DNA of 64,000 nucleotides from Novosphingobium terrae (GCF_017163935.1 NZ_JABVZR010000001.1:3906001-3970000), one strand, 5' to 3'. Shown: positions 1 through 8,983, counted from the stretch's first letter. The notes: a model not told the origin generated them from the sequence alone. Numbers and translations: made by a program.

Positions 1-354
1 AGCCAGATCACCTATCGCTCGCGCTATCTGAGCGGGGCGGCGCCCTTGCAGGTGCTCGATCTGGTGCTGCTCGATCCGGACAATCCGCGCTCGCTGGCCT
101 TTCAGGTCGAGGCGTTGGTGCAGCGCATCTCGGGCCTGCCGCCGCTCGATGACCGCAATCTGCCCGAGCAGACCTTGCTCGATGCCCGCGCCATCCTTGC
201 CCCGCTGCAGGCGCAATCCATCGCCGATATCGACAGCGGCACGCTGCATGCCATCGAGATCCAGTTGCTCAGCCTGTCGGACCGGATTTCGGAGCGCTAT
301 TTCCTGCCCAATGAGACGGTGGCGCCGCGCCAGCAAGGGGCGCTGCTGTCATGA
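1..354 (+). CDS. Alpha-E domain protein, C-terminal part (5' truncated by window)
   Basis: The reading frame is open from base 1, so the gene starts before the window; 117 residues remain. The part from about base 4 (ITYRSRYL) through VLDLVLLDPDNPRSLAFQV matches the conserved C-terminal half of the alpha-E (DUF403) family, a helical protein of unknown biochemistry. In many proteobacteria alpha-E proteins are encoded beside a circularly permuted ATP-grasp protein and a transglutaminase, and a transglutaminase follows here. The stop codon overlaps the next start as ATGA at 351-354, so translation is probably coupled. Family call is firm; the biochemical role is unknown. Confidence 0.85.
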   Translation, partial: SQITYRSRYLSGAAPLQVLDLVLLDPDNPRSLAFQVEALVQRISGLPPLDDRNLPEQTLLDARAILAPLQAQSIADIDSGTLHAIEIQLLSLSDRISERYFLPNETVAPRQQGALLS

Positions 355-1247
355 TCTACAACGTCACCCACACCACAACGCTGTTCTACAGCAATCTGGT
401 GCGCCTTGCCCGCTTCAACCTGCGGCTGCGCCCCATCGACTGGCCGGGGCAAACGATCACCGAGTATCGGCTGGACGTCAGCCCCGCCCCTGCCGACATC
501 CGCCAGAAAAGCAGCCCATGGCTGGCCAATGAAACGCGGCTGACCCTGCGCGACCCGATCACGAGGCTGTCGATCACCAGCCGTTTTCGTGCCCGTGTGC
601 AGCCCCCCGCCTTCGACCGCGCCCAGGCCCCCAGCCCCGCCATCGCTCAGGTGCGCGCCATGGCCATGGGTTGGCCTGCTGTCGGCCCGGGCAGCCCGGC
701 ATCCTATCTCTTCGCCTCGCCCATTGCCGCGATCTGGCCCGGCGAGATCGGCGCATGGGGCCGCCAGTGGCTGCATGACGAAACGCCGGTGATGCAGGGC
801 GCCATGGCGCTGATGCAGGCGCTGCATGAGGAATTCGCCTTCGACGCCAGCGCCACCAGCCCCGATCAGCCACCCATCGACGCGTTCCGGGCGCGGCGTG
901 GGGTCTGTCAGGATTTCACCCATGTGATGATCTGCGCCTTGCGGGCCATCGGCCTGCCCGCCGCCTATGTCAGCGGCTATCTGCGCACCATTCCGCCGCC
1001 GGGCATGCCAAGGCTGGTGGGCGCGGATATGATGCATGCCTGGGTGGCGCTGTGGTGCGGCCCCGATCTGGGCTGGGTCGGGCTGGACCCGACCAATGCC
1101 ACCTTGGCCACCACGGACCATATCGTGGTGGCGATGGGCCGCGATTACGGCGATGTCGCGCCGCTGGACGGCGTGTTCCATGGCGGCGCGGGCCAGACCA
1201 TGACGGTGTCAGCCGATGTGGAACCTGTGGACGAGGAAACCGCCTGA
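351..1247 (+). CDS. Transglutaminase-like cysteine protease family protein
   Basis: The product has 298 residues, with an N-terminal beta-rich bacterial transglutaminase domain (about 1-90) and a transglutaminase-like core. The expected triad is visible as Cys186 in RRGVCQDFTH, His229 in MMHAWVALW and Asp246 in GLDPTN. No signal peptide is seen, so it is probably cytoplasmic. Family members are thought to act as peptidases or amide hydrolases; the substrate is not known. It is translationally coupled to the alpha-E protein and ends only 6 bases from the convergent lptA stop. The alpha-E plus transglutaminase pairing supports a shared, still unassigned, peptide-modifying function. Confidence 0.88.
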   Translation: MIYNVTHTTTLFYSNLVRLARFNLRLRPIDWPGQTITEYRLDVSPAPADIRQKSSPWLANETRLTLRDPITRLSITSRFRARVQPPAFDRAQAPSPAIAQVRAMAMGWPAVGPGSPASYLFASPIAAIWPGEIGAWGRQWLHDETPVMQGAMALMQALHEEFAFDASATSPDQPPIDAFRARRGVCQDFTHVMICALRAIGLPAAYVSGYLRTIPPPGMPRLVGADMMHAWVALWCGPDLGWVGLDPTNATLATTDHIVVAMGRDYGDVAPLDGVFHGGAGQTMTVSADVEPVDEETA

Positions 1248-1253
1248 AGCGGC

Positions 1254-1838
1254 TTACTGGCTGCTGTCCGAAGAACTGGCGTCCTTCTTTTTCTCCGGCA
1301 CGGAGAAGGTGCCGCTGACACGGCCCGGGGTCGGCCCGGTCACCGCGCCGGGGCGCGCTGCGCCGCCCACGAAGTTGGACAGGCCCGTGTTGAGATCCAC
1401 CACCAGCCGCGCGCCGTGCGACACATCGGTGCCCCGGCGCAGCGTGACATTGCCCGACATGACGATCACGCGGCGATCGAAATCATAAGTGCCCACATCG
1501 CCCACCGCGCTTTCGTTGTTGCGCGTGACGACGACACCGCCCGTCGAATTGATCAGCTTGATCTTCAGCGAGCCATTGTTGTTGGTGTAATCCACCAGCG
1601 TGCGCGCCGCTGTCATCTTCAGCTCGGCCTGGGTGATGATGACATGGCCGGAAAGCACCACATGATTGGCCTTGTCGTCCAGATCGATGCGATCAGCCTC
1701 GTAATTGACCGGGGCGTTGCTGTTGTGGCTGCCCAGCCCATTGGCGCTATGCGCCGTGCCCACCGACAGGCAGGCAGCGGCGGCAACACCGATCATCAGA
1801 GGGCGAAAGGGATTCGATCCGGACAGGGGCATGCGCAT
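1254..1838 (-). CDS. lptA: LptA/OstA-type lipopolysaccharide transport periplasmic protein
   Basis: The product has 194 residues: an N-terminal signal sequence (hydrophobic about 12-30, ending near AHSA) followed by an OstA/LptA beta-jellyroll. Typical phrases are YEADRIDLDDKANHVVLSGHV and GNVTLRRGTDVSHGARLVVDLNTG. LptA forms the periplasmic bridge that carries LPS from LptC to LptD/E at the outer membrane. It is the third gene of an rnd-lptC-lptA cluster, 82 bases after lptC. The C-terminus is a Lys/Ser-rich tail. No lptB follows: the next gene is the convergent transglutaminase, so the ATPase gene must lie elsewhere. Confidence 0.88.
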   Translation of the reverse strand: MRMPLSGSNPFRPLMIGVAAAACLSVGTAHSANGLGSHNSNAPVNYEADRIDLDDKANHVVLSGHVIITQAELKMTAARTLVDYTNNNGSLKIKLINSTGGVVVTRNNESAVGDVGTYDFDRRVIVMSGNVTLRRGTDVSHGARLVVDLNTGLSNFVGGAARPGAVTGPTPGRVSGTFSVPEKKKDASSSDSSQ

Positions 1839-1920
1839 GGGGGCCGTCTAGCCTAACCGCACCGGGCCGTGAAGCGGCGCGCGGCGATATTTGTGAAACG
1901 GAGGGCGAAAAGGTCTGGCA

Positions 1921-2622
1921 TCAGTGCTGGTTGCCCGGTGCAGGCGTTGTCTGTGCAGGCGCCTTCAGATCGGACTGGGCGCTTTGCATTGTCTTGCCCG
2001 GCGTCATACGCAGGCGAGCATGGCCCTCCAGCCGGATCGTATGCTGATCCAGATCGGCATAAAGCTTGTCGCCCGAGAAATCGCCCGAGGGAATCAGACC
2101 CGTCGCCTTGCCCTGGCTCTGAACCGTCTGGTGGCGCACATCGATCACCACCTGATTGGCGTGCATGTCATAGCCGCCCTCATGCTGGAAGCGCACCTGG
2201 CCCGGCACGGTCAGCTGATCGCGCGAGATGTCGAAATTGCCCTGCGCCGCCTCCAGCCGCGCGGGGCCGTCGGTGAGGGCAATGGTGCCGATCAGCTCAT
2301 TCATCCGCACCAGCGGGTCCTGTGCCGAATGCTGCACGGCATCGGCGGCGGACAGCTCGAAAGGCCGCCCCCGATTGTCATTGCCGCGATAAGCCGCGCG
2401 CTGGATCAGCATGCGGTTCTCGGTCACCTGCACCTTGTTGCGGTCGAGCAGGAAGCTGACCGAATTGTGCGGGAACAGCGGCCAGACCACCATCAGCGCC
2501 ACGACCACCCCCGCCGCACCCGGCAGGAAGCGGCCCAGCGTGCCCAGCAGCAGTTCACGCCGGCAGCCGGGCAAGGCCATTGCCCGGCGCTTGTCGTGAA
2601 TCTGGCGCTTGGAGAGGATCAT
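1921..2622 (-). CDS. lptC: LPS export ABC transporter periplasmic protein LptC
   Basis: The product has 233 residues, with a single N-terminal membrane anchor at about 31-48 (LPGAAGVVVALMVVWPLF) and then an LptC/OstA beta-jellyroll (NRMLIQRAAYRG, LEAAQGNFDISRDQLTVPG). LptC sits in the inner membrane with LptBFG and passes LPS to LptA. The last 30 residues are Pro/Gln-rich and probably disordered. It starts 8 bases after the ribonuclease D stop and is followed by lptA, so the three are probably co-transcribed. An internal ATG at 2580 is an alternative start that would still keep the anchor. Confidence 0.88.
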   Translation of the reverse strand: MILSKRQIHDKRRAMALPGCRRELLLGTLGRFLPGAAGVVVALMVVWPLFPHNSVSFLLDRNKVQVTENRMLIQRAAYRGNDNRGRPFELSAADAVQHSAQDPLVRMNELIGTIALTDGPARLEAAQGNFDISRDQLTVPGQVRFQHEGGYDMHANQVVIDVRHQTVQSQGKATGLIPSGDFSGDKLYADLDQHTIRLEGHARLRMTPGKTMQSAQSDLKAPAQTTPAPGNQH

Positions 2623-2630
2623 GACCCTGC

Positions 2631-3254
2631 TCAGGCCGCTTCGTGGCTGAAGATGTCGTGGTCTTCCCAGCCCGCCAGATCGAGCGCGGCGCGCGCAGGC
2701 AGGAAGTCGAAACAGGCCTGAGCCATGGCGGTGCGATTCTCACGCGCGAGGCGCTCGACCAGAATGGTGTGGCAGGCGTGCAGATAGCGCACGTCGCTCG
2801 CGGCATAGTCACGCTGCGCATCCGACAGATCCGCGCCGCCCCAGTCGCTCGACTGCTGCTGCTTGGAGATTTCCTTGCCCAGCAGCTCGCGCACCAGATC
2901 CTTCAGGCCATGGCGGTCGGTGTAGGTGCGCACCAGCTTGCTGGCGATCTTGGTGCAGAAGGCGGGCGCGGCGTTCACGCCGAGGTAGTGCTGAATGGCG
3001 GCAATGTCGAAACGGGCGAAGTGATAGAGCTTCAACCGCTCCGGATCAGCCAGCACGCCCTTCAGATTGGGCGCGTCATAGGTGCTGTTCGGGCCGAAGC
3101 GCACCAGATGCTCGTCACCGCTGCCGTCGCTGATCTGCACGAGGCAGAGGCGATCGCGACGGGTGATGAGGCCCATGGTTTCGGTGTCGACAGCGATGAT
3201 GCCCGGCTTGAGAACGCCAGCGGGCAGGTCTTCTTCATGAAAATAAACAGCCAT
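2631..3254 (-). CDS. rnd: Ribonuclease D-type 3'-5' exonuclease
   Basis: The product has 207 residues starting at MAVYFHEEDLPAG. A longer frame runs upstream, but its extra N-terminus is not conserved-looking and this ATG begins the family's usual sequence. The DEDD exonuclease motifs are visible: DTETMGL near the N-terminus, LYHFARFDIAAIQ in the middle and YAASDVRYLH near the end. It is shorter than E. coli RNase D and lacks the HRDC domains, as is usual for alphaproteobacterial members. The predicted role is 3' processing of tRNA and other stable RNA. It is the first gene of the cluster with lptC and lptA. Confidence 0.88.
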   Translation of the reverse strand: MAVYFHEEDLPAGVLKPGIIAVDTETMGLITRRDRLCLVQISDGSGDEHLVRFGPNSTYDAPNLKGVLADPERLKLYHFARFDIAAIQHYLGVNAAPAFCTKIASKLVRTYTDRHGLKDLVRELLGKEISKQQQSSDWGGADLSDAQRDYAASDVRYLHACHTILVERLARENRTAMAQACFDFLPARAALDLAGWEDHDIFSHEAA

Positions 3255-3338
3255 TGGGGCAATGTAGGCCAGCGGGGCGGAAATGGAAAGGGCGCGGCGT
3301 GTTTTCACGCCGCGCCCGGATCTCAGCACATCGCTGCT

Positions 3339-3420
3339 GCGGTGCCGGCTCGCTCCCCCGCCCGGTTACCCTACGGTGGTATCCTCTGGGTGGTCGGGCG
3401 GGGGAGCGGGCCGGTGCCGC
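3339..3420. repeat. Long inverted repeat downstream of TonB receptor
   Basis: Two 26-base arms (3339-3364 and 3395-3420) are inverted copies with three mismatches, built on CGCTCCCCCGCCCG and its complement, around a 30-base loop. It abuts the terminator hairpin at 3421-3446. The right arm plus that hairpin recur at 16536-16584, which marks this as a dispersed repeat. Confidence 0.75.
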
Positions 3421-3446
3421 AAAATCCGGCTCTTCCGCCGGATTTT
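3421..3446 (-). terminator. Intrinsic terminator-like hairpin after first TonB receptor
   Basis: A perfect 10-bp stem, AAAATCCGGC with GCCGGATTTT, and a six-base loop lie 20 bases past the TonB receptor stop. The T-tract in the minus direction is only four bases, and the hairpin is symmetric, so it could also stop transcription coming from rnd's side. The same hairpin occurs at 16553-16578. Confidence 0.65.
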
Positions 3447-3465
3447 CAAACAGACTCAAACCGGC

Positions 3466-5967
3466 TCAGAATTGAACGCGGATCGTGCCGCCATAGGTGC
3501 GCGGATCGCCCAGCTGGGCAGCGATCAGCCCGGTGTTGCCGCTGGTGACGATCAGCTGCTGCACATAGTTGGTGCCCGTGGCGTTGCGCACCCAGCCCGA
3601 GATATCCAGCCCGTGCTGCACGCGGAAACCGACGCGGAAATTATGCAGCGCATAGCCATCCACCCAGGTGTAGATCGAGGCCGAGGGGTTGGACGAGAAG
3701 TTCGAGCGGTACGAACCATCATAGCCGAAGTACACCTCGCCATCCTTGCCCAACAGCGTGGCAGGAATGTTGTACTCCCCACCCCAGCTGAAGGACCAGC
3801 GCGACACGCCCGGCAGGCGCTGCCCCGAAATGTCGCAGCTGGCCGGGCTGAGCGCGCCCGCCACACCGGCGGCCCCGGGCACCTGCGTACCGGTCACCGT
3901 GGTGCCGCCCGACAGTTCGGGCGGGCAGGGCGCGGCGGTGAACTTGGTGTATTTCGCATCGGTGAAGGCGCCATTGCCATAGACGTTGAAGCGCGCGCTG
4001 GGGCGATAGGACGCGTCAGCCTCGAAGCCCTGCGTGCGCACCTGCTCGGCATTGGCGAGATAGCCGCGCAGCACGCCCAGCGCGCCATTGGTGACCTGTG
4101 CCTGATAATTGTCGATGGTGGTGCGGAAGGCGGCCAGATTGACCGTCGCCTTGCGGTCGAGGAACTGGGTCTTGATGCCCGCTTCCAGATGGTGGACCGA
4201 TTCCGGCTTCACCGTGGCAGCAGCCAGCAGCGGGTTGCCATTGGCGTCGGCCGGCACGCCGTTCAGATTGATGCCGCCCGATTTGAAGCTCTTGGCATAG
4301 GTGGCGTAGATGCGGATGTCCTGCGCCACGCGGTAGGTGGCGGTGATGTCATAGCTGAAGTTCCACGCGCTGAAACGCGGCGCGAACTGCTGGGGCGCCA
4401 GCACGCCCAGCTGGGCCGACTGGGTGGCCGTGGGCGTGGCGGAATAGACCACCGGCTGCCCCGCGCCATTGGTGACGGTGGCATTGTACCAGCCGTTCTT
4501 CTTGTCATAGTTCAGACGCACGCCCGGCTGGATGTCGAAGCGCTCGGTCACATGCCATGTCGCCTGACCATAGAGGGCAAGGCTGGTGTTGTTCAGGCGA
4601 ATGTCGTTGCTGGAGGTGAGGCCATTGAGGATCGCCGTCGAGCAGCCCGCCGCCGAGCCCGTGGGGCAAGCCGCCGCGATCTGCGCGGAGGACAGCAGAT
4701 AGGTGCTGGCCGCGCTGCCCTGCTGCTGCGTGCCCTCGGTATGGATCGCCTGATTGAAGGCGAAGACGCCGATCTGCAGGTCATATTTGCGCTGCTGCAG
4801 GCTGTAGCGCACCTCCTGCGTGTACTGATTCTGCTGGCTGGGGTTCTGGCTCAGCGTGGTGATCGGCAGGCCGGTGTAGTCGCGGTCGTTTGAGGGGTTC
4901 CAGTCCCAGAAGCGCCAGGCGGTGATGCTGGTCAGCGTGCCCTCGCCCAGCTGCGCCTTGACGCGCAGCGAGACGCCGCCGGTCTTGTTCTGGGCATAGA
5001 GCGGGCTGTCCAGATCGGTCAGGCGGTCATAGGGGTTGGTGGAAGGCGGGGCGTAGCCCAGCGCCTTGGCCAGTGCGGGATACTGGCGCGCCGCGGCCTT
5101 CTGGGTCGGGCCATAGCCATAATAGACGGTGGAGCAGCAGATCGGGTTCTGGCGGTTGTAATCGCCCGCCAGAGTCACATCCACGCTGGAAGACGGGCGC
5201 CACAGGATCTGCGCGCGCAGGCCCAGATTGTCTTGCGAATCGATGCCCTGCTGGGTCCTGGTGTTGTAGACCGTGCCGTTGCGGCTGGTTTCCGACACCG
5301 CGATGCGCGCCGCCACCGTGTCTGACAGAGGCCCGGAAATCGCCGCCTTGGCCTGTTTGAAGCCGTAATTGCCGATCGAAACCTCACCGCGCCCTTCCAG
5401 TTCGAAGGTGGGCTGGCGGCTGGTGATGCTGATCGCGCCTGCCGTGGTGTTCTTGCCGTAAAGCGTGCCCTGCGGCCCGCGCAGCACCTCGATCTGCTGC
5501 ACGTCGAGGAAGTCGAAGGTACTCGATGCGGCGCGGCTGTAATAGACATCGTCGACATAGATGCCCACGCCCTGTTCGATGCCGTCGTTGGTGAGGCCGA
5601 AGGGCGCGCCCAAGCCGCGGATGTTGGCCGCCGAATTGCGCGGGTTGGAGGAATAGAACTGAAGCGTCGGCGTCAGCTGCTGCAGACGGCCCACGTTGAA
5701 AGCGCCGGTGTTGTCCAGATGGTCGCCGCCCACCACCGAGATCGCCAGCGGGATCGCCTGGCTGCTTTCGGTGCGGTGGCGCGCGGTGACGAGGATTTCG
5801 CTGCCGTCACTGGCGCCCGTGCCCGCCGAGGTGGTCTGGGGTTCACCGGCCTTGGCCGCGGCGACATCGCCCTTGGCGGCAGGCGCGGCGGCGTCATCGG
5901 CCAGAACGGGTGTGGCGATCAGCGCGGCCACAACGCCGCCGGCCAGCAGGCTCGCTCGAAACTTCAT
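3466..5967 (-). CDS. TonB-dependent outer membrane receptor
   Basis: The product has 833 residues: a signal peptide (cleavage near VLADD, residue 23), an Ala-rich linker, a TonB-box-like EILVTARHR, a plug domain (IPLAISVVGGDHLD; NIRGLGAPFG; VLRGPQGTLYGKNTTAGAI) and a 22-stranded-type barrel ending in GGTIRVQF with the terminal Phe expected for BAM insertion. It belongs to the CirA/iron-complex-like group common in sphingomonads. The ligand cannot be told from sequence; no dedicated siderophore, sugar or TonB/ExbBD genes lie nearby. It is followed by a hairpin terminator and preceded by a second receptor with its own terminator, so the two are probably separate transcripts. Confidence 0.93.
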   Translation of the reverse strand: MKFRASLLAGGVVAALIATPVLADDAAAPAAKGDVAAAKAGEPQTTSAGTGASDGSEILVTARHRTESSQAIPLAISVVGGDHLDNTGAFNVGRLQQLTPTLQFYSSNPRNSAANIRGLGAPFGLTNDGIEQGVGIYVDDVYYSRAASSTFDFLDVQQIEVLRGPQGTLYGKNTTAGAISITSRQPTFELEGRGEVSIGNYGFKQAKAAISGPLSDTVAARIAVSETSRNGTVYNTRTQQGIDSQDNLGLRAQILWRPSSSVDVTLAGDYNRQNPICCSTVYYGYGPTQKAAARQYPALAKALGYAPPSTNPYDRLTDLDSPLYAQNKTGGVSLRVKAQLGEGTLTSITAWRFWDWNPSNDRDYTGLPITTLSQNPSQQNQYTQEVRYSLQQRKYDLQIGVFAFNQAIHTEGTQQQGSAASTYLLSSAQIAAACPTGSAAGCSTAILNGLTSSNDIRLNNTSLALYGQATWHVTERFDIQPGVRLNYDKKNGWYNATVTNGAGQPVVYSATPTATQSAQLGVLAPQQFAPRFSAWNFSYDITATYRVAQDIRIYATYAKSFKSGGINLNGVPADANGNPLLAAATVKPESVHHLEAGIKTQFLDRKATVNLAAFRTTIDNYQAQVTNGALGVLRGYLANAEQVRTQGFEADASYRPSARFNVYGNGAFTDAKYTKFTAAPCPPELSGGTTVTGTQVPGAAGVAGALSPASCDISGQRLPGVSRWSFSWGGEYNIPATLLGKDGEVYFGYDGSYRSNFSSNPSASIYTWVDGYALHNFRVGFRVQHGLDISGWVRNATGTNYVQQLIVTSGNTGLIAAQLGDPRTYGGTIRVQF

Positions 5968-6128
5968 GAAAGGCTCCCTGTTGCATCTGTGCGAATCGGG
6001 CGCCCTTTCGGCACTGTCCCCGCTGCACCCCTCGCAGCCTGTTTATTCTCAACCTTCGAAGTAGAGTTAATCAGGAATTCTGTGGCGGCGCAAAGCTGGC
6101 CTATTCGCGCGGCTTATAACGCAGATGC

Positions 6129-6168
6129 AAAAAGGCGGCGGAGCCTTTCAGCCCCGCCGCCCGATTTT
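6129..6168 (-). terminator. Intrinsic terminator after second TonB receptor
   Basis: A GGCGGCGG/CCGCCGCC stem (6134-6141 with 6154-6161) is followed in the minus direction by a run of five T, 24 bases past the receptor stop at 6192. The other flank also has a T run in the plus direction, so it may work both ways. Confidence 0.75.
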
Positions 6169-6191
6169 TGCGTCAAAATGAAGGGTTCAGA

Positions 6192-8645
6192 TCACCACTT
6201 CAGACCGGCGCGCACATAGAGGTAACGCCCGTTCATGCCCCAGGGCACATAGGCCGGGAACGTGCCCGAACCCGTGGTGTTGACGTTGGTGGGGTTGGCG
6301 CGGCCATAGACGTCGAACAGATTGTTCACGCCGATCGCCAGACTCAGCGCCGTATCGGTGGGCTGATAGCGCGCTTCCAGATCGGTGATCGCGCGCGGGC
6401 CGGTCGAGGCATCGTTCACGGCCAGCGTGGCAGGCACCACCACATTGCCGTAATAGGTCACGCGGGCGGTGGCGCCGATCTTGCCCTTGGTCCAGTCGAG
6501 CGTGCCGGTCACCTTCTCGCCGGGCGTGCCCGACTGCATGGTGATGATGCGGGTGCGGGCAAACAGCGTCGGCGCCGGGTTCAGCGTGGCGGTGTTGGTC
6601 GGCACCGAATCCACGGTGATCTTGTTGATATTGCCGGCCAGAGTGAAGTCGAAATTGCCGAAGCCCTGGGTGCGCTGCTTGTAATGCGCAATGGCATCGA
6701 TGCCGCGCGTGGTGGTGTGCACGCCATTGATGAAGAAGCGTGCCTGGCTGACACCATAGGCGTTCAGAATCGCGGCGACCTGCGTGGAGGAGCTGGTGGA
6801 GATGTTCTCCGACAGCGCCAGCGCGTCACGCACCTTGATGTAGTAGCCATCGACCGTCAGATCGAGCCCGCCCAGACGGAACACGCCGCCCGCCGAATAG
6901 TTGATCGACTTTTCCGGACGCAGCGGCTGGCCGCCCAGCGCCTTGCCGACCGCGCTGGTCGAGGAATAGGTGCCCGTGGTGACCGGCGTGTTGATCGGAT
7001 AAGTCACGCCGCCGACGGTGATCGGCACGGTCGAGAGCACCGAAGCGGTCGAGGTGTAATATTCCTGGCCCAGCGAGGGGGCGCGGAAACCGCTCGAAAT
7101 CGTGCTGCGCAGCGCGAAGACCGGGCTGAAGTCATAGCGGCCCGACGCCTTCCAGGTGGCCGTGCTGCCGAAGTCCGAATAATGCTCGAAACGACCGGCG
7201 GCGCCCAGACGCAGCTTCTGCGTGACCTGCTGGTCGAGATCGACATAGGCCGACACGTTGGAACGATGAGCGTTCAGCGCATCGGTGTTCTTGAAACCGC
7301 CGAAGCCCTGCGCGCCCGAAGCCGCCAGAGGATAGGCCGTGCCCGTGTTGTAGGAGGCCGGCTCACCCGCGCCGATGCTGTAGGTCTCGCGGCGTGCTTC
7401 CACGCCCCAGGCCACGTTCAGCCCCTGCAGCACGTCAAGCTTCTTGGCCACGTCCACGCCGCCCAGCGTCTGATCATACTTGAGCGAACCATCGTAGAAG
7501 TTGGTCTGGGTGGCCGCGCCATAGGAGTAGTTGGCCGAGTTGAGCGTCCAGAAATCGACCTTGTTCATGCCATAGCTGAACTTGGCATCGACGGTCCAAC
7601 CGGCGATCTCGCCCTTCACACCCAGCGCGGTGTTCAGATCCTTGGAGTGGGTGTTGATCTGCGGGATGTAGCCCGTGGGGTAGATCGAGGTGATGCCATA
7701 AGCGCCATAGGCCGGGCTGCTGACATTGGGATCGCGCAGCGTGGCGTTGGAGATGGTGTTGCGATACTGGTAACCGGCCCAGCCATAGAGGCTCCAGGTG
7801 TCGGTCAGGGCCTTGCCGAAGTTGGCGAAGCCGCTGCCCTGGAACACGTCAGGGTCACCGGTGCGCGAATCCACCGTGCCATACTTCACGGCGCCGGTGC
7901 GCGGATCATTGTCGGCGCGGTTGGTGGCGCTGGTGTGCTGATAGTCACCCGAAACGGTCAGGAAGCCACCCTCGCCCAGCTTGAAGCCCTGCCAGCCGGA
8001 CACATCCACGGTGGGCTCGCCCGTCACCGAATGCTTGCCATAAACACCGGTGTAGCTGGTGTCATAGATGCCGTAGCTGATGTTGGCCCCGCCGCCATGA
8101 TCGGCCTTGCGCAGCTTCAGATCGATCACGCCGGCGATGGCGTCCGAACCGTACTGGGCCGAGGCGCCGTCACGCAGCACCTCGATGCCGTCAAGCGCGA
8201 CGGTGGGGATGGTGTTGAGATCGACCGCCTGCGAACCACGGCCCACCGAGCCGTTCAGATTCAGCACCGAAGAGGCGTGAGCGCGCACGCCATTGATCAG
8301 CACCAGCGTCTGGTCGGGCGACATGCCGCGCAGCGTGGCGGGGCGGATGGCGTCGGTCGCGTCGGTGTTGGACGGGCGCGGGAAATCGATCGAGGGGGCG
8401 ACATTGGCCAGAGCGGTGGCGAGCTGGGGGGTGCCCTGCTGCTTCAGGCTGTCAGCGTTGAACACATCGACCGGCGCGGTCGAATCGAGCCGGCTGCGGC
8501 CCGCAACGCGCGAACCGGTGACGACGATATCCTTGGCCGCGTCAGCGCCGGCATCGGCAGCGGCATCCTGCGCGAAAGCCAGAGCGGGAGCGCCCAGCGC
8601 CAGCGCCGCGAGGCTGATCGAGGTAAGGTAGCGGGTGGATGTCAT
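6192..8645 (-). CDS. TonB-dependent outer membrane receptor
   Basis: The product has 817 residues: a signal peptide (cleavage near AFAQD, residue 26), a TonB-box-like KDIVVTGSRV, a plug (TLRGMSPDQTLVLINGVR; IEVLRDGASAQYGSDAIAGVI) and a beta-barrel ending in YLYVRAGLKW. The plug sequence places it in the BtuB-like subfamily often found with nutrient scavenging in sphingomonads; the substrate is not identifiable. The start codon overlaps the stop of a possible short upstream frame (GTATGAC), which could couple translation. A 330-base upstream region holds its promoter. No ligand-specific enzymes are adjacent. Confidence 0.93.
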   Translation of the reverse strand: MTSTRYLTSISLAALALGAPALAFAQDAAADAGADAAKDIVVTGSRVAGRSRLDSTAPVDVFNADSLKQQGTPQLATALANVAPSIDFPRPSNTDATDAIRPATLRGMSPDQTLVLINGVRAHASSVLNLNGSVGRGSQAVDLNTIPTVALDGIEVLRDGASAQYGSDAIAGVIDLKLRKADHGGGANISYGIYDTSYTGVYGKHSVTGEPTVDVSGWQGFKLGEGGFLTVSGDYQHTSATNRADNDPRTGAVKYGTVDSRTGDPDVFQGSGFANFGKALTDTWSLYGWAGYQYRNTISNATLRDPNVSSPAYGAYGITSIYPTGYIPQINTHSKDLNTALGVKGEIAGWTVDAKFSYGMNKVDFWTLNSANYSYGAATQTNFYDGSLKYDQTLGGVDVAKKLDVLQGLNVAWGVEARRETYSIGAGEPASYNTGTAYPLAASGAQGFGGFKNTDALNAHRSNVSAYVDLDQQVTQKLRLGAAGRFEHYSDFGSTATWKASGRYDFSPVFALRSTISSGFRAPSLGQEYYTSTASVLSTVPITVGGVTYPINTPVTTGTYSSTSAVGKALGGQPLRPEKSINYSAGGVFRLGGLDLTVDGYYIKVRDALALSENISTSSSTQVAAILNAYGVSQARFFINGVHTTTRGIDAIAHYKQRTQGFGNFDFTLAGNINKITVDSVPTNTATLNPAPTLFARTRIITMQSGTPGEKVTGTLDWTKGKIGATARVTYYGNVVVPATLAVNDASTGPRAITDLEARYQPTDTALSLAIGVNNLFDVYGRANPTNVNTTGSGTFPAYVPWGMNGRYLYVRAGLKW

Positions 8646-8824
8646 ACGTAATTCAACCTCATGATAGGGGCCGCCTGCGGATGCCCTTGCGACCGGGGCG
8701 CCGTGGGTCGGCCATCTGGTTCAGGCCTCCCTGGGCCCGCGTTCGATTGCTTCTTTTTTGGTCTGGTTTGAGACTGATTCCTGCTTAAATGCTCTAGATG
8801 CTTTCGCTTTCCAAATCGTAACAT
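8642..8824 (-). CDS. Possible short upstream ORF before TonB receptor
   Basis: A 60-codon frame in the leader of the receptor gene stops at 8642-8644, overlapping the receptor ATG by two bases. The product is Arg/Lys/Gln/Pro-rich and resembles nothing I recognise. A shorter version in the same frame begins at an ATG six codons from the stop (MRLNYV). Either could be a leader peptide; random occurrence is equally possible. Confidence 0.2.
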   Translation of the reverse strand: MLRFGKRKHLEHLSRNQSQTRPKKKQSNAGPGRPEPDGRPTAPRSQGHPQAAPIMRLNYV

Positions 8825-8983
8825 CGTTTACAATACGGAATTCGCGCATCCCCATCAGCCGAGGTGTGGTCCTAGAGCGTCATAGCGAAGTTTGTCTAGC
8901 GATTTGGTAGATATTTTCTCTAGGGTGGGGGGAAGGCGATCTTGTGAGGGCGCTGAGGGCAGGAAAATCAAAGGAAATAAAGG
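8825..8983. promoter_or_regulatory. Leader/promoter region of second TonB receptor
   Basis: About 160 bases of noticeably lower GC than the neighbouring genes separate the receptor leader from repeat copy 1. It is the likely promoter of the minus-strand receptor, with AT-rich stretches around 8800-8835 and 8890-8925. I cannot assign a clear -35/-10 pair or a known operator. Confidence 0.4.

Noticed and set aside
6168..8651. 827-codon frame opposite the second TonB receptor
   Set aside because: Exactly mirrors the receptor gene and has no protein-family features.
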